Part shown: piece after piece, positions 1 through 5,998 of the stretch
How positions within the stretch are numbered: the stretch's first letter is position 1
How the letters are laid out: each line of letters begins with the position of its first letter
NCBI GenBank assembly: GCA_045614925.1
Contig: JAZLDV010000025.1
Location: 1 to 11,097, forward strand
DNA length: 11,097 nt
Reading direction: 5' to 3'
Origin: JAZLDV01 sp045614925
Lineage (GTDB): Bacteria > Bacillota_I > Bacilli_A > Erysipelotrichales > Coprobacillaceae
Notes under the pieces: generated by a model
Database searches by the model: none
Seen by the model: only the letters and a program-made list of their open reading frames with translations
What the model was told of the DNA's origin: nothing
Position numbers and translations under genes: made by a program

Positions 1-107
1 TCGTTAGTAATTTCCCCAGTTTCTTTATTTCTTGGTACGTTGAAGTCAACACGTACTAACACAGTTTTTCCAGCGACTTCGATATCTTTGATTGTCTTTT
101 TATCCAT
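1..107 (-). CDS. pgk: Phosphoglycerate kinase, N-terminal part (runs off the left edge)
   Basis: The first 35 codons of phosphoglycerate kinase, the glycolytic cytoplasmic enzyme that transfers phosphate from 1,3-bisphosphoglycerate to ADP. The visible N-terminus reads MDKKTIKDIEVAGKTVLVRV followed by DFNVP, and V-L-V-R-V-D-F-N-V-P is the hallmark first strand and substrate-binding loop of the family; the Asp and Asn in it contact 3-phosphoglycerate in known structures. The ATG at 107-105 has a GGAGG at 119-123, about 11 bases upstream. An overlapping ATG pair nearer the Shine-Dalgarno sequence is out of frame. The gene has its own strong promoter (132-160), so it is probably transcribed independently of the carD-like gene upstream. 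The usual gapA neighbour is not seen on the upstream side. The remainder of the gene lies outside the window. Confidence 0.95.
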   Translation of the reverse strand, partial: MDKKTIKDIEVAGKTVLVRVDFNVPRNKETGEITN

Positions 108-131
108 TTTGTCATCATCCTCCATGTTAAA

Positions 132-160
132 ATTATAACATTCTTAAAAATACTTTTCAA
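132..160 (-). promoter_or_regulatory. Promoter of pgk
   Basis: On the minus strand, TTGAAA (160-155) and TATAAT (137-132) are separated by exactly 17 bases, and the -10 is extended by TGT (140-138). This is near-perfect sigma-A consensus. The predicted start is near 125, giving a leader of under 20 bases with GGAGG almost at its 5' end. The -10 lies inside the inverted repeat ATGTTA-N6-TAACAT (124-141), which could be an operator or coincidence. Confidence 0.85.
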
Positions 161-191
161 TTCTAATTATACAATAAAAGCCCTTACACCT

Positions 192-707
192 TTATTTTTT
201 TATCAATTCTTCCTCTATAATTTTAGAAATATAATCTTCCACTTCATCCATATGAATCTCTAAAACATAAGCAAACTCTTCATACAACATCTTTTGAGCT
301 TCTTTCATCATACGATCATCAACCACATGAAATTTCTTTCCTTTTTCTTTTAGATCTAAAGAGTGAACATACAGATCTTTAATCATACTAATCAGTTCAG
401 TTCTATCTCCATTTTTCAAAACATCTTTATACTTATCTTTTCTATGATTATCGCTTTGAACCCATTTCTCATTCATTGCTGGAACCAATTTTATTAAATC
501 TTCAATTTGTTCCTTAGATAACACCTTTTTCATCTTTGATACTAACTCTTCATTATTTGTAGGAATATAGATTGTACTTGATTCATTATAAACAGGCTTT
601 AGAATATAATAAAACTTCCCTTGTTCATCTGATTCTCTTTGAATCACTTCTTTTATAATACAAACTCCTTCATTCTTATAAGTCACTACATCATTTATAT
701 TCAGCAT
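192..707 (-). CDS. CarD/CdnL-family RNA polymerase-binding transcription regulator
   Basis: A 171-residue cytoplasmic protein. Residues 1-60 look like the CarD_CdnL_TRCF RNA-polymerase-interacting Tudor-like domain: an N-terminal I-N-D-V-V-T-Y strand, a central GV-x-I-I turn, then Y-Y-I-L-K-P and the I-Y-I-P-T strand. Residues 62-171 are helical, with the family's W-x(6)-R-K-x-K-Y segment (82-93) and the pattern D-x-R-M-x-x-E-A (131-137). Characterised members bind the RNA polymerase beta subunit and stabilise open promoter complexes; in Bacillota the exact role is less defined, so the target genes here are unknown. The start ATG (707-705) has AGGAGAG at 711-717. Just upstream of that Shine-Dalgarno sequence is a 30-bp palindrome with a U-tract (720-749), so any carD transcript starting upstream must pass a terminator-like hairpin. 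It is divergent from the rhodanese gene. Confidence 0.85.
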   Translation of the reverse strand: MLNINDVVTYKNEGVCIIKEVIQRESDEQGKFYYILKPVYNESSTIYIPTNNEELVSKMKKVLSKEQIEDLIKLVPAMNEKWVQSDNHRKDKYKDVLKNGDRTELISMIKDLYVHSLDLKEKGKKFHVVDDRMMKEAQKMLYEEFAYVLEIHMDEVEDYISKIIEEELIKK

Positions 708-719
708 TGTCTCTCCTAT

Positions 720-750
720 AAAAAAGATGCTTTTAAAAGCATCTTTTTTT
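720..750. terminator. 30-bp perfect palindrome, terminator-like in both directions
   Basis: A6-GATGC-TTTTAAAA-GCATC-T6 is perfectly self-complementary from 720 to 749. It is followed by a further T on the plus strand and gives a U6 tract on the minus strand, so it resembles an intrinsic terminator in both orientations. It lies between divergent genes (carD starts at 707, the rhodanese at 808). The sensible terminator role is to stop minus-strand transcripts that read through from the flavin-reductase gene antisense to the rhodanese. However, the U-tract abuts the carD Shine-Dalgarno sequence (711-717), leaving no room for a carD promoter downstream of it. Confidence 0.7.
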
Positions 751-807
751 ATTTATATTTTTAAAGCATTTAATAATAAGCAGCATAATGTATAAAGAGG
801 TGTCTTT

Positions 808-1107
808 ATGAATCATGCCATTACTTACAATCAATTGAATACACTTAATAAAAACAAATATCTCTATATCGATTTACGAGAACACTATCATTATACCCTA
901 TTTCATTTGTCGTATACTATCAATATACCGTACTCATCTTTATCTAATGAAATAAAATATCTTGATATTTCTAAACCCATCATATTTATATGTTATCATG
1001 GCCATCTTTCAAAAGACGCAGCCAAAGAATTCAACAATAAACATATTCTATCATATTACTTAGAAGGAGGAATTAGTCCTCTAATTCCTCCTCTTGATTA
1101 CTATTAA
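808..1107 (+). CDS. Single-domain rhodanese-like sulfurtransferase
   Basis: A 99-residue protein with the order of a stand-alone rhodanese domain: Y-I-D-L-R-E (20-25), a histidine-containing F-H-L (32-34), N-I-P-Y (39-42), the strand P-I-I-F-I-C ending in Cys62, and L-E-G-G-I (85-89). The active-site loop C-Y-H-G-H-L-S (62-68) fits CxxGxxS, so the persulfide-forming cysteine is present and sulfur transfer is plausible; the acceptor is unknown. Length matches small cytoplasmic rhodaneses of the GlpE/PspE size class, and no signal peptide is visible. AAAGAGGTG at 794-802 precedes the ATG. It is the only plus-strand gene. Its last 35 bases overlap the convergent flavin-reductase gene, and the C-terminal S-P-L-I-P-P-L-D-Y-Y tail is encoded largely by the shared inverted repeat. 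No clear promoter could be picked out of the AT-rich 750-795 region. Confidence 0.85.
   Translation: MNHAITYNQLNTLNKNKYLYIDLREHYHYTLFHLSYTINIPYSSLSNEIKYLDISKPIIFICYHGHLSKDAAKEFNNKHILSYYLEGGISPLIPPLDYY
1065..1092. repeat. 12-bp perfect inverted repeat spanning both convergent gene ends
   Basis: AGGAGGAATTAG (1065-1076), loop TCCT, CTAATTCCTCCT (1081-1092). It forms a strong hairpin in either transcript. It contains the stop codon of the flavin-reductase gene (TAA, 1075-1073) and codes for the end of both proteins. Neither strand has a U-tract after it, so it is not a canonical intrinsic terminator; it may protect mRNA 3' ends or pause converging polymerases. Confidence 0.8.
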
Positions 1108-1573
1108 TGCTAATAACCTCTCCAACATACATGCGATGAGGTTCTTCACTTACATAATATTTATCGATAACATCTTTTTCCATCACAGATACATCCATAT
1201 CCTGATAATAAATTTTTCTACAAACAATTGTACAGATAGCTTCTTTAAAAGTAACACTATAATCATCAAATACTGGTGTAAGAGAAGTCATAGCCACTTT
1301 ATCCATATCTCTTCCCGACTTTGTTCCTAAAAGCATAAGATCTTTCTTATAGTCTTCATCATAAAAACTTACAGTAAAATAATCATATTCTTCTAAAAAA
1401 TCATAAGTATAACGTATTGGTTTGACATATACGCTACATATTGGTTTAGACCATAAAGTTCCTAAAGTTCCCCATCCAATGGTCATTGTATTATAATGAC
1501 CTTCTTTTCCTGCACTCACTAATGCCCATTTCTTACTAAACAAATTTAAAATATCTTCACATTTTTCTTTCAT
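1073..1573 (-). CDS. Flavin reductase-like domain protein (FMN-binding, flavoredoxin type)
   Basis: A 166-residue cytoplasmic protein of the flavin reductase-like split-barrel family, which binds FMN and takes part in electron transfer or flavin reduction; the partner is unknown. Visible family features are K-K-W-A-L-V (14-19), N-T-M-T-I-G-W-G (28-35), the V-Y-V-K-P-I-R-Y-T-Y strand (48-57), F-T-V-S-F-Y (66-71), L-L-G-T-K-S-G-R-D-x-D-K (81-92), L-T-P, E-A-x-C-x-I-V-C-R-K (111-120) and H-R-M-Y-V-G-E (146-152). I place the start at ATG 1573-1571: AGGTGA (1584-1579) is correctly spaced for it, while an in-frame GTG three codons earlier lies inside that Shine-Dalgarno sequence. It follows the XRE gene by 27 bases, and a promoter-like palindrome lies in that gap. 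The last 35 bases overlap the convergent rhodanese gene. Confidence 0.85.
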   Translation of the reverse strand: MKEKCEDILNLFSKKWALVSAGKEGHYNTMTIGWGTLGTLWSKPICSVYVKPIRYTYDFLEEYDYFTVSFYDEDYKKDLMLLGTKSGRDMDKVAMTSLTPVFDDYSVTFKEAICTIVCRKIYYQDMDVSVMEKDVIDKYYVSEEPHRMYVGEVISINSNQEEELED

Positions 1574-1583
1574 ATATATCACC

Positions 1584-1600
1584 TATGTTATTATAACATA
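1584..1600 (-). promoter_or_regulatory. 17-bp palindrome containing an extended -10 box
   Basis: TATGTTAT-T-ATAACATA is a perfect 8+1+8 inverted repeat. On the minus strand it contains TGTTATAAT (1598-1590), an extended -10 without a convincing -35. The start would be near 1583, a roughly 10-base leader to the ATG at 1573. A palindrome over a promoter, directly downstream of an XRE repressor-like gene, is typical of an autoregulatory or neighbour-controlling operator, but this is inferred. Confidence 0.5.
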
Positions 1601-1879
1601 TTATTTTTCATCATTTAATATTTTCATTATTTTTTCATAGGTAATATAATCATCAACTTGAATAACTATTTTATCAGCTAACCCCATCATATAATTCACA
1701 TCTACTTTAAATATTCTCGCCAAAATAACAATCGCATCTACACTTGGCCTTCTCATTCCATTCTCATATTTAGAAATAGATGATCGATCTATACCTGATA
1801 ATTCACAAAGTAATTTTTGGCTCATGCCTCTGCTTTCTCTTAATTCTTTTAATCTTTTTCTAAATAATTCATCATTCAT
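1601..1879 (-). CDS. XRE-family helix-turn-helix transcription regulator
   Basis: A 92-residue protein. Residues 5-62 are a cro/C1-type HTH: F-R-K-R-L-K-E-L-R, then the turn M-S-Q-K-L-L-C-E-L-S-G-I (19-30), recognition helix D-R-S-S-I-S-K-Y-E-N-G (31-41), R-R-P-S, then A-I-V-I-L-A-R-I-F-K-V-D-V-N-Y-M-M (49-65). Residues 66-92 form a short tail with no recognised domain, perhaps for dimerisation. It is probably a DNA-binding repressor; its ligand is unknown. The start ATG (1879-1877) is supported by GAGGTGAG around 1884-1891. It lies upstream of and close to the flavin-reductase gene and probably shares a transcript with it. The inverted repeats at 1952-1980 and 1584-1600 are candidate binding sites. 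Confidence 0.9.
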   Translation of the reverse strand: MNDELFRKRLKELRESRGMSQKLLCELSGIDRSSISKYENGMRRPSVDAIVILARIFKVDVNYMMGLADKIVIQVDDYITYEKIMKILNDEK

Positions 1880-1891
1880 TTATCTCACCTC

Positions 1892-1921
1892 ATTTTAAGA
1901 CTAAATAAAAACTTGTGGCAA
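1892..1921 (-). promoter_or_regulatory. Weak candidate promoter of the XRE/flavin-reductase unit
   Basis: TTGCCA (1921-1916) and TAAAAT (1897-1892), 18 bases apart, each one mismatch from consensus. The predicted start (about 1885) would fall inside the Shine-Dalgarno sequence, which argues against it, so the true promoter could lie further upstream near the inverted repeat at 1952-1980. Confidence 0.3.
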
Positions 1922-1951
1922 ATGGGCACATATCGAAGATTAATAATTTTT

Positions 1952-1980
1952 GTAGTTTGCTATTAGCAAACTACTAGTTT
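1952..1980. repeat. Operator-like inverted repeat cluster (three TAGTTT half-sites)
   Basis: GTAGTTTGC (1952-1960), spacer TATTA, GCAAACTAC (1966-1974) is a perfect 9-bp inverted repeat. The right arm also forms AAACTA-C-TAGTTT (1968-1980), so three half-sites TAGTTT/AAACTA/TAGTTT are present. No U-tract follows on either strand. It lies between the ddl terminator and the XRE gene and is best read as a possible regulator binding site. Confidence 0.5.
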
Positions 1981-2010
1981 AAAAAAAAGAAAAGCATCTC
2001 TGCTTTCCTT
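1981..2010 (-). terminator. Intrinsic terminator of murF-ddl
   Basis: On the minus strand AAGGAAAGCA (2010-2001), loop GAGA, TGCTTTTCTT (1996-1987), a 10-bp stem with one G-U pair, followed by a run of eight Ts (1988-1981). It starts 7 bases after the ddl stop codon. Confidence 0.85.
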
Positions 2011-2017
2011 ATAATAA

Positions 2018-3055
2018 CTATCTTTCAAAAGCCAATTCGATCAACTTATCAATTAAATCACCATAAGAAATACCAAAATCAGCCATTAATTGTGGATACA
2101 TAGAAATTTTAGTAAATCCTGGCAAAGTATTAATTTCATTTAAATAAATATTGTTTGTCTTTTTATCTAAGAAAAAGTCTACTCTCGATAATCCATGTCC
2201 ATCAACTGCTTTAAATACTCTTACTGCATATTCTCTAATTTTTTCCTGAATTTCTTCATCAACTAAAGCAGGAATACAAGTTTTACTTTCTTCATCTTCA
2301 TATTTTGATTCAAAAGTATAAAATTCACCATGAGGCATAATTTGTCCTACTCTTGACACAATAACATCATCATTTCCTAAAACTGCAGTTTCTAATTCAA
2401 TACAATCAACACATTCTTCAACAACAATTTTTCTATCATATTTTGCAGTTTCATTTAACTTATCATAGAAATCTTCTTCATGATCAACTCTATAACATCC
2501 AACACTTGAACCAGAATTACTTGCTTTCATAAAACAAGGGAATCCTAATTTTTCTTTTACTGCACCTAATACATCTGTTGTTTCTTCAAATTGTTCATTT
2601 ACTGCAACTAAAACACCATCATAACGTTTTTTTACATAAATAGATTTAACTTGAGGAATACCTGCAGTTTCTAAAACTTTCTTTGTATAAATCTTATCCA
2701 TAGAAACACTTGAACCAAGTACTCTACATCCAACATAAGGAACATCAGCTAATTCAAATAAACCTTGAATTGTTCCATCTTCTCCCCATTTTCCATGTAA
2801 TACTGGGAATACAACATCAAACCCTTTAATATAGCCATAAACATCATCAATCACTTTAGAATTTTCTAGCCATCCATCTTTAGCTAAATCATCTTGTGAC
2901 TGATCTAATTCATACCAGATTCCATCTTTATCAATACCAGCTAATGACATATCATATAAATCTTTATGAATGTTTTTTAAAACTGATGTACAAGACATTC
3001 TAGAAACAATATGTTCACTTGACTGTCCACCACATACAACCAATAATTTCTTCAT
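2018..3055 (-). CDS. ddl: D-alanine--D-alanine ligase
   Basis: A 345-residue cytoplasmic ATP-grasp enzyme joining two D-alanines for peptidoglycan precursor synthesis. Visible features: G-G-Q-S-S-E-H (9-15) with the conserved Glu14; L-H-G-K-W-G-E-D-G (86-94); M-D-K (119-121); the ATP-binding F-M-K-A-S-N-S-G-S-S-V-G (175-186); V-E-E (212-214); S-K-Y (250-252); G-L-S-R-V-D-F-F (288-295); and the Mg-binding L-N-E-I-N-T-L-P-G-F-T (305-315). The omega-loop Tyr252 at the position that distinguishes D-Ala-D-Ala ligases from D-lactate-type (Phe/Lys) ligases is retained, so a normal, vancomycin-susceptible-type product is expected by this criterion. The ATG overlaps the murF stop by one base (TAATG), implying translational coupling. 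The terminator follows immediately. Confidence 0.97.
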   Translation of the reverse strand: MKKLLVVCGGQSSEHIVSRMSCTSVLKNIHKDLYDMSLAGIDKDGIWYELDQSQDDLAKDGWLENSKVIDDVYGYIKGFDVVFPVLHGKWGEDGTIQGLFELADVPYVGCRVLGSSVSMDKIYTKKVLETAGIPQVKSIYVKKRYDGVLVAVNEQFEETTDVLGAVKEKLGFPCFMKASNSGSSVGCYRVDHEEDFYDKLNETAKYDRKIVVEECVDCIELETAVLGNDDVIVSRVGQIMPHGEFYTFESKYEDEESKTCIPALVDEEIQEKIREYAVRVFKAVDGHGLSRVDFFLDKKTNNIYLNEINTLPGFTKISMYPQLMADFGISYGDLIDKLIELAFER

Positions 3056-4404
3056 TATCTTTTCTCCTTTAAATGTTCTACTACTTCTTTAAGTTTCATA
3101 CCATTTGACCCTTTAACTAAAACAATATCATTTTCTTCTAAAAGATCATCTAAATAATCATTCAATTCATCATTATCTTCAAAATGATAAACATCACTCA
3201 TTCCATGTTCTATTGCTTTATTCACAATATACTGACTTGCATTTCCTACACAAAGTAAAATATCAATTCCTTTACTTGCTACATATTCACCAACTTGTTC
3301 ATGTAATTCCTGTTCATATTCTCCTAATTCTAGCATATCTGCTAAAACAGCAATTTTTCTATTTGGATAATTAGCTAAAACATTTAAACTAGATTTCATT
3401 GAATCAAGATTTGCATTATAAGTTCCATCAATCACTTTAATACCTTCTTCTAATTCAATCATATCCATTCTATTTTTAGTTAATTCAAAATTTTCAACAC
3501 CTTGGATACATAACTCAATATCAATACCTAAACATAACCCCACTTCAATAGCAGTTAAAGCATTATAAACAAAATGTTCTCCTGACACAGGTACATGCAC
3601 ATGATAAATACGACCGTTATATTCAATATCAAAGAATGATTCTTCTAATTTCAACTCAACATTGATAGCCTTTAAATCACAGCGATCATTCATACCAATT
3701 CTTTTTAAAATATAACCATCTGCTTCTACACTATGCAACATATCATTATCATCATTAACAATCAGATATCCATCCTCACCTAAACCATCTGCTATTTCCA
3801 TCTTTGCTTTTAAAATATTTTCTCTTGAACCAAGTTCACCAATGTGTGCAGTTCCTACATTTGTAATAGCTGCAACATCTGGTGATGCAATCATAGTTAA
3901 ATAACGAATTTCTTCTAAATGATTCATTCCCATTTCTAATACTAATGCTTCTTCATCTTTATGTCTTAAAATAGTTAAAGGCAATCCTACATCACTATTA
4001 AAATTCCCTAAAGTTTTTAAAGTATTATATTTCATAGAGACAACAGAATAAATCATATCTTTTGTACTCGTTTTTCCAACACTTCCAGTAATCCCAACAA
4101 CTTTTACATTTCTATGTGTTCTAATATAATTTGCCATTTTCCCTAAAGCAATTAAAGTATCATCAACTAATATAACATTCTTATCAGGAAAATCAACTTC
4201 TCTATCACTAATAATAGAACCAGCCCCATTTAAAAAAGCCTGTTCAATAAATACATGTCCATCTATTCTCTCTCCAATAAGAGGAATATACATACAACCT
4301 TCACTCACCATTCTTGAATCATGAGTAAACACTTCAACATTATCTTCTAAATTTCCACTTAACAACTTACCATTAGTTGCTTCTACTATCTCTTTAATTA
4401 ACAT
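3055..4404 (-). CDS. murF: UDP-N-acetylmuramoyl-tripeptide--D-alanyl-D-alanine ligase
   Basis: A 449-residue cytoplasmic Mur ligase that adds D-Ala-D-Ala to the UDP-MurNAc-tripeptide. The N-terminal substrate domain carries T-H-D-S-R (27-31); the central ATPase has the P-loop G-I-T-G-S-V-G-K-T-S (104-113), the MurF-specific N-F-N-S-D-V-G-L-P-L-T-I-L (134-146), the E-M-G-M-N-H (157-162) segment and T-N-V-G-T-A-H-I-G (181-189); the C-terminal domain has D-G-T-Y-N-A-N (326-332), L-A-D-M-L-E-L-G (354-361) and V-K-G-S-N-G-M (430-436). The commonly seen YNANP reads YNANL here, a small oddity. The ATG (4404-4402) has GAGGT at 4415-4411. Its direct product partner ddl follows with a one-base overlap, so substrate supply and use are co-expressed. 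Confidence 0.96.
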   Translation of the reverse strand: MLIKEIVEATNGKLLSGNLEDNVEVFTHDSRMVSEGCMYIPLIGERIDGHVFIEQAFLNGAGSIISDREVDFPDKNVILVDDTLIALGKMANYIRTHRNVKVVGITGSVGKTSTKDMIYSVVSMKYNTLKTLGNFNSDVGLPLTILRHKDEEALVLEMGMNHLEEIRYLTMIASPDVAAITNVGTAHIGELGSRENILKAKMEIADGLGEDGYLIVNDDNDMLHSVEADGYILKRIGMNDRCDLKAINVELKLEESFFDIEYNGRIYHVHVPVSGEHFVYNALTAIEVGLCLGIDIELCIQGVENFELTKNRMDMIELEEGIKVIDGTYNANLDSMKSSLNVLANYPNRKIAVLADMLELGEYEQELHEQVGEYVASKGIDILLCVGNASQYIVNKAIEHGMSDVYHFEDNDELNDYLDDLLEENDIVLVKGSNGMKLKEVVEHLKEKR

Positions 4405-4435
4405 ATTTATACCTCATTATTATATTATATTAATC

Positions 4436-4445
4436 ATTATAACAT
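4436..4445 (-). promoter_or_regulatory. Candidate extended -10 promoter of murF-ddl
   Basis: The minus strand carries ATGTTATAAT (4445-4436), i.e. TGT plus a perfect TATAAT, about 32 bases before the murF ATG; no good -35 is at the right distance. A second candidate, TTGTAA (4500-4495) with TATAAT (4477-4472) at 17 bases, overlaps the upstream terminator. In such AT-rich sequence either could be chance. Confidence 0.5.
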
Positions 4446-4480
4446 AATTATATCTATCTTATAACAAAATGATTATAATC

Positions 4481-4508
4481 AAAAAGAGATTGTCTTACAA
4501 TCTCTTTT
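4481..4508 (-). terminator. Intrinsic terminator of the zinc-ribbon/propeller operon
   Basis: A perfect 12-bp stem: AAAAGAGATTGT (minus 4508-4497), loop AAG, ACAATCTCTTTT (4493-4482), followed by T and then GATT. It lies 9 bases after the stop codon at 4518 and separates this operon from murF-ddl. Confidence 0.88.
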
Positions 4509-4517
4509 AAAAGCATT

Positions 4518-5735
4518 TTATATAAAGTTATCATCATTTTCTATAAATAATCTCATCTGATTTATACCACTATAATCAATAGCCACTTTAAACTGTTTAT
4601 CATAAGATAAAGCATCTACAATAATACAACCATCTAAAACAGCCATCCCATTAACATAACCACTATAAATACGTTTAACATCTTCTGTTTTTAAATCATA
4701 TGAACATACATAAGTATTTTCATCAATATAGAAAATATAATCTTTAGTCACATTAAAATACATAGTCGAACCAGTAATTAAAACAGATGTCTGATTAGTA
4801 TGTAAATCATGTTTTAAAATTTGTTTACGACTATCTAAGAAATATAATGCATTATCATGATAAATAAGATTATTAACTTGCATATCTAATAATTTTTTAT
4901 TTTGACTTCCATCTTTATTCATCTTATAAATACCATCTTCAGATGTATAATAAATCACATCATCACATACATTAATATTATATGATCTTTGATCATTTAA
5001 TTTTTCATGTTCTTTAGATTGTATATTATAACTATAAATACTTTCTTTATCTTCATCTAACTGATAATAAATCATATCGTCTTTATATATAACATAGTAA
5101 ACATCTTTATCTAAAATCACATCTCTATTTTTACCATCTAAATCACTGACACATAAAGACTGATTCTTATTAACATAATAAATCTTCTGATCACTTATCT
5201 GCACATATGTACATACTTCATCAATAATCACTTCTTTATTTTCTAACTTATGATCCATTCTAACTAAATGATTATTTTCATCACAAATATACACATAATC
5301 ATCTGTAGAAAGTGCATTTCCTTGAATATTCACATTTCCAGTCACTGTAGAAAACAATTGCTGTTTACCTACAGTAATATTTGACACAATGCCTTCTTGA
5401 TCATCTTGTGGTGATGTTGCGATATCTAAAGCAGGACCATTATAAATATATTGAAATGCCATACTTGTACATCCGATAAGTAAAGCAACACTCACAAGTA
5501 CAATAATCCAATTTACTTTCTTTTTATCTTTAAATACTTCATCTGCCACTTCTTCTGTTTCAACAGGAATATCATTTTCATAAGTCCCATTTAGCGGTTT
5601 TCCACAATACAGACAATAACGACTTCCTTCTCTAACAACACCTTGACAAGATGGACATCTCACTATTTTTGTCCCACACATAGAACAGTAACAATCACTA
5701 TCCTGTATAATATTATGACAATGAGAACATCTCAT
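4518..5735 (-). CDS. Double zinc-ribbon, membrane-anchored protein with propeller-like outer domain (DUF5050-like)
   Basis: A 405-residue protein of unknown function. Residues 1-46 are two zinc ribbons with CxxC pairs at 3-6, 17-20, 27-30 and 41-44. An acidic linker and K-D-K-K-K lead to one membrane helix (about 76-94); positive-inside charge puts the ribbons in the cytoplasm and the rest outside. From about 140 on there are six to seven repeats of an aromatic strand followed by D-x-x-G or similar turns (K-I-Y-Y-V-N, M-I-Y-Y-Q-L, V-I-Y-Y-T-S, A-L-Y-F-L-D, Y-I-F-Y-I-D), as in DUF5050-type beta-propellers. I start at ATG 5735-5733, preceded by TAGGAGG; an in-frame TTG eight codons upstream lies in the previous gene and would put the Shine-Dalgarno sequence inside the coding region. 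It is last in the operon. A sensor or scaffold is possible but unproven. Confidence 0.8.
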   Translation of the reverse strand: MRCSHCHNIIQDSDCYCSMCGTKIVRCPSCQGVVREGSRYCLYCGKPLNGTYENDIPVETEEVADEVFKDKKKVNWIIVLVSVALLIGCTSMAFQYIYNGPALDIATSPQDDQEGIVSNITVGKQQLFSTVTGNVNIQGNALSTDDYVYICDENNHLVRMDHKLENKEVIIDEVCTYVQISDQKIYYVNKNQSLCVSDLDGKNRDVILDKDVYYVIYKDDMIYYQLDEDKESIYSYNIQSKEHEKLNDQRSYNINVCDDVIYYTSEDGIYKMNKDGSQNKKLLDMQVNNLIYHDNALYFLDSRKQILKHDLHTNQTSVLITGSTMYFNVTKDYIFYIDENTYVCSYDLKTEDVKRIYSGYVNGMAVLDGCIIVDALSYDKQFKVAIDYSGINQMRLFIENDDNFI

Positions 5736-5745
5736 ATTATTCCTC

Positions 5746-5982
5746 CTACTCTTCTTCAACTATTGTATAGTCAACATCTATAATGTCTGATTCATTATTC
5801 TGATGTGGATTATGAACAGTCTGCTCATAATACTCTTCTTTTGGTTCATTTTGTTTAAATAACGCTCTAACAAATGAAACAAATATATATACAATAAAAA
5901 TCACAGCAACTAAAGGAAATAATACTCTAAAAAATACAAAACATCCTAAAAAAACCAATATAATATAAAATAATCGATCCAT
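5746..5982 (-). CDS. Small membrane protein with acidic cytoplasmic or outer tail
   Basis: A 78-residue protein I do not recognise. Residues 4-42 are strongly hydrophobic with an Arg-19 and Pro-23 in the middle, so either one long or two short membrane segments (about 4-18 and 22-41). A basic/polar boundary (R-A-L-F-K-Q) follows, then a soluble tail rich in Glu, Asp and Asn ending D-I-I-D-V-D-Y-T-I-V-E-E-E; a tail of the type DVIDVDYT is common in small Bacillota membrane proteins without known function. AGGAGGT lies about 6 bases before the ATG. It is 16 bases after the XRE gene, and its last codons supply the Shine-Dalgarno sequence for the zinc-ribbon/propeller gene, which starts 10 bases after its stop, so the pair is probably co-translated. 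Confidence 0.75.
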   Translation of the reverse strand: MDRLFYIILVFLGCFVFFRVLFPLVAVIFIVYIFVSFVRALFKQNEPKEEYYEQTVHNPHQNNESDIIDVDYTIVEEE

Positions 5983-5998
5983 AACTACCTCCTATGAA

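Noticed and set aside
161..195. Possible terminator after the carD-like gene
   Set aside because: Only a weak A/T stem with a bulge could be drawn (AATAAAG against CTTTTATT). It lacks a convincing GC-containing stem, so I did not annotate it.
1094..1330. Plus-strand open frame of 78 codons
   Set aside because: It lies wholly antisense to the flavin-reductase gene apart from a few bases, has no family resemblance, and is a composition shadow of a well-supported gene.
1890..1932. A 13-codon minus-strand frame ahead of the XRE gene (possible leader peptide) ending at the XRE Shine-Dalgarno sequence
   Set aside because: It has no Shine-Dalgarno sequence of its own and its residues show no run of a regulatory amino acid; frames this short are expected by chance.
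2018..3055. Ddl as a vancomycin-resistance-type (D-lactate or D-serine) ligase
   Set aside because: The omega-loop Tyr252 in S-K-Y is retained, the gene is paired with murF, and no vanH/vanX-like genes are near; it reads as the ordinary D-Ala-D-Ala enzyme.
4470..4481. 12-bp palindrome TGATTATAATCA upstream of murF
   Set aside because: Perfect but short and made mostly of A and T; palindromes of this kind are frequent in such sequence and it has no second copy in the window.
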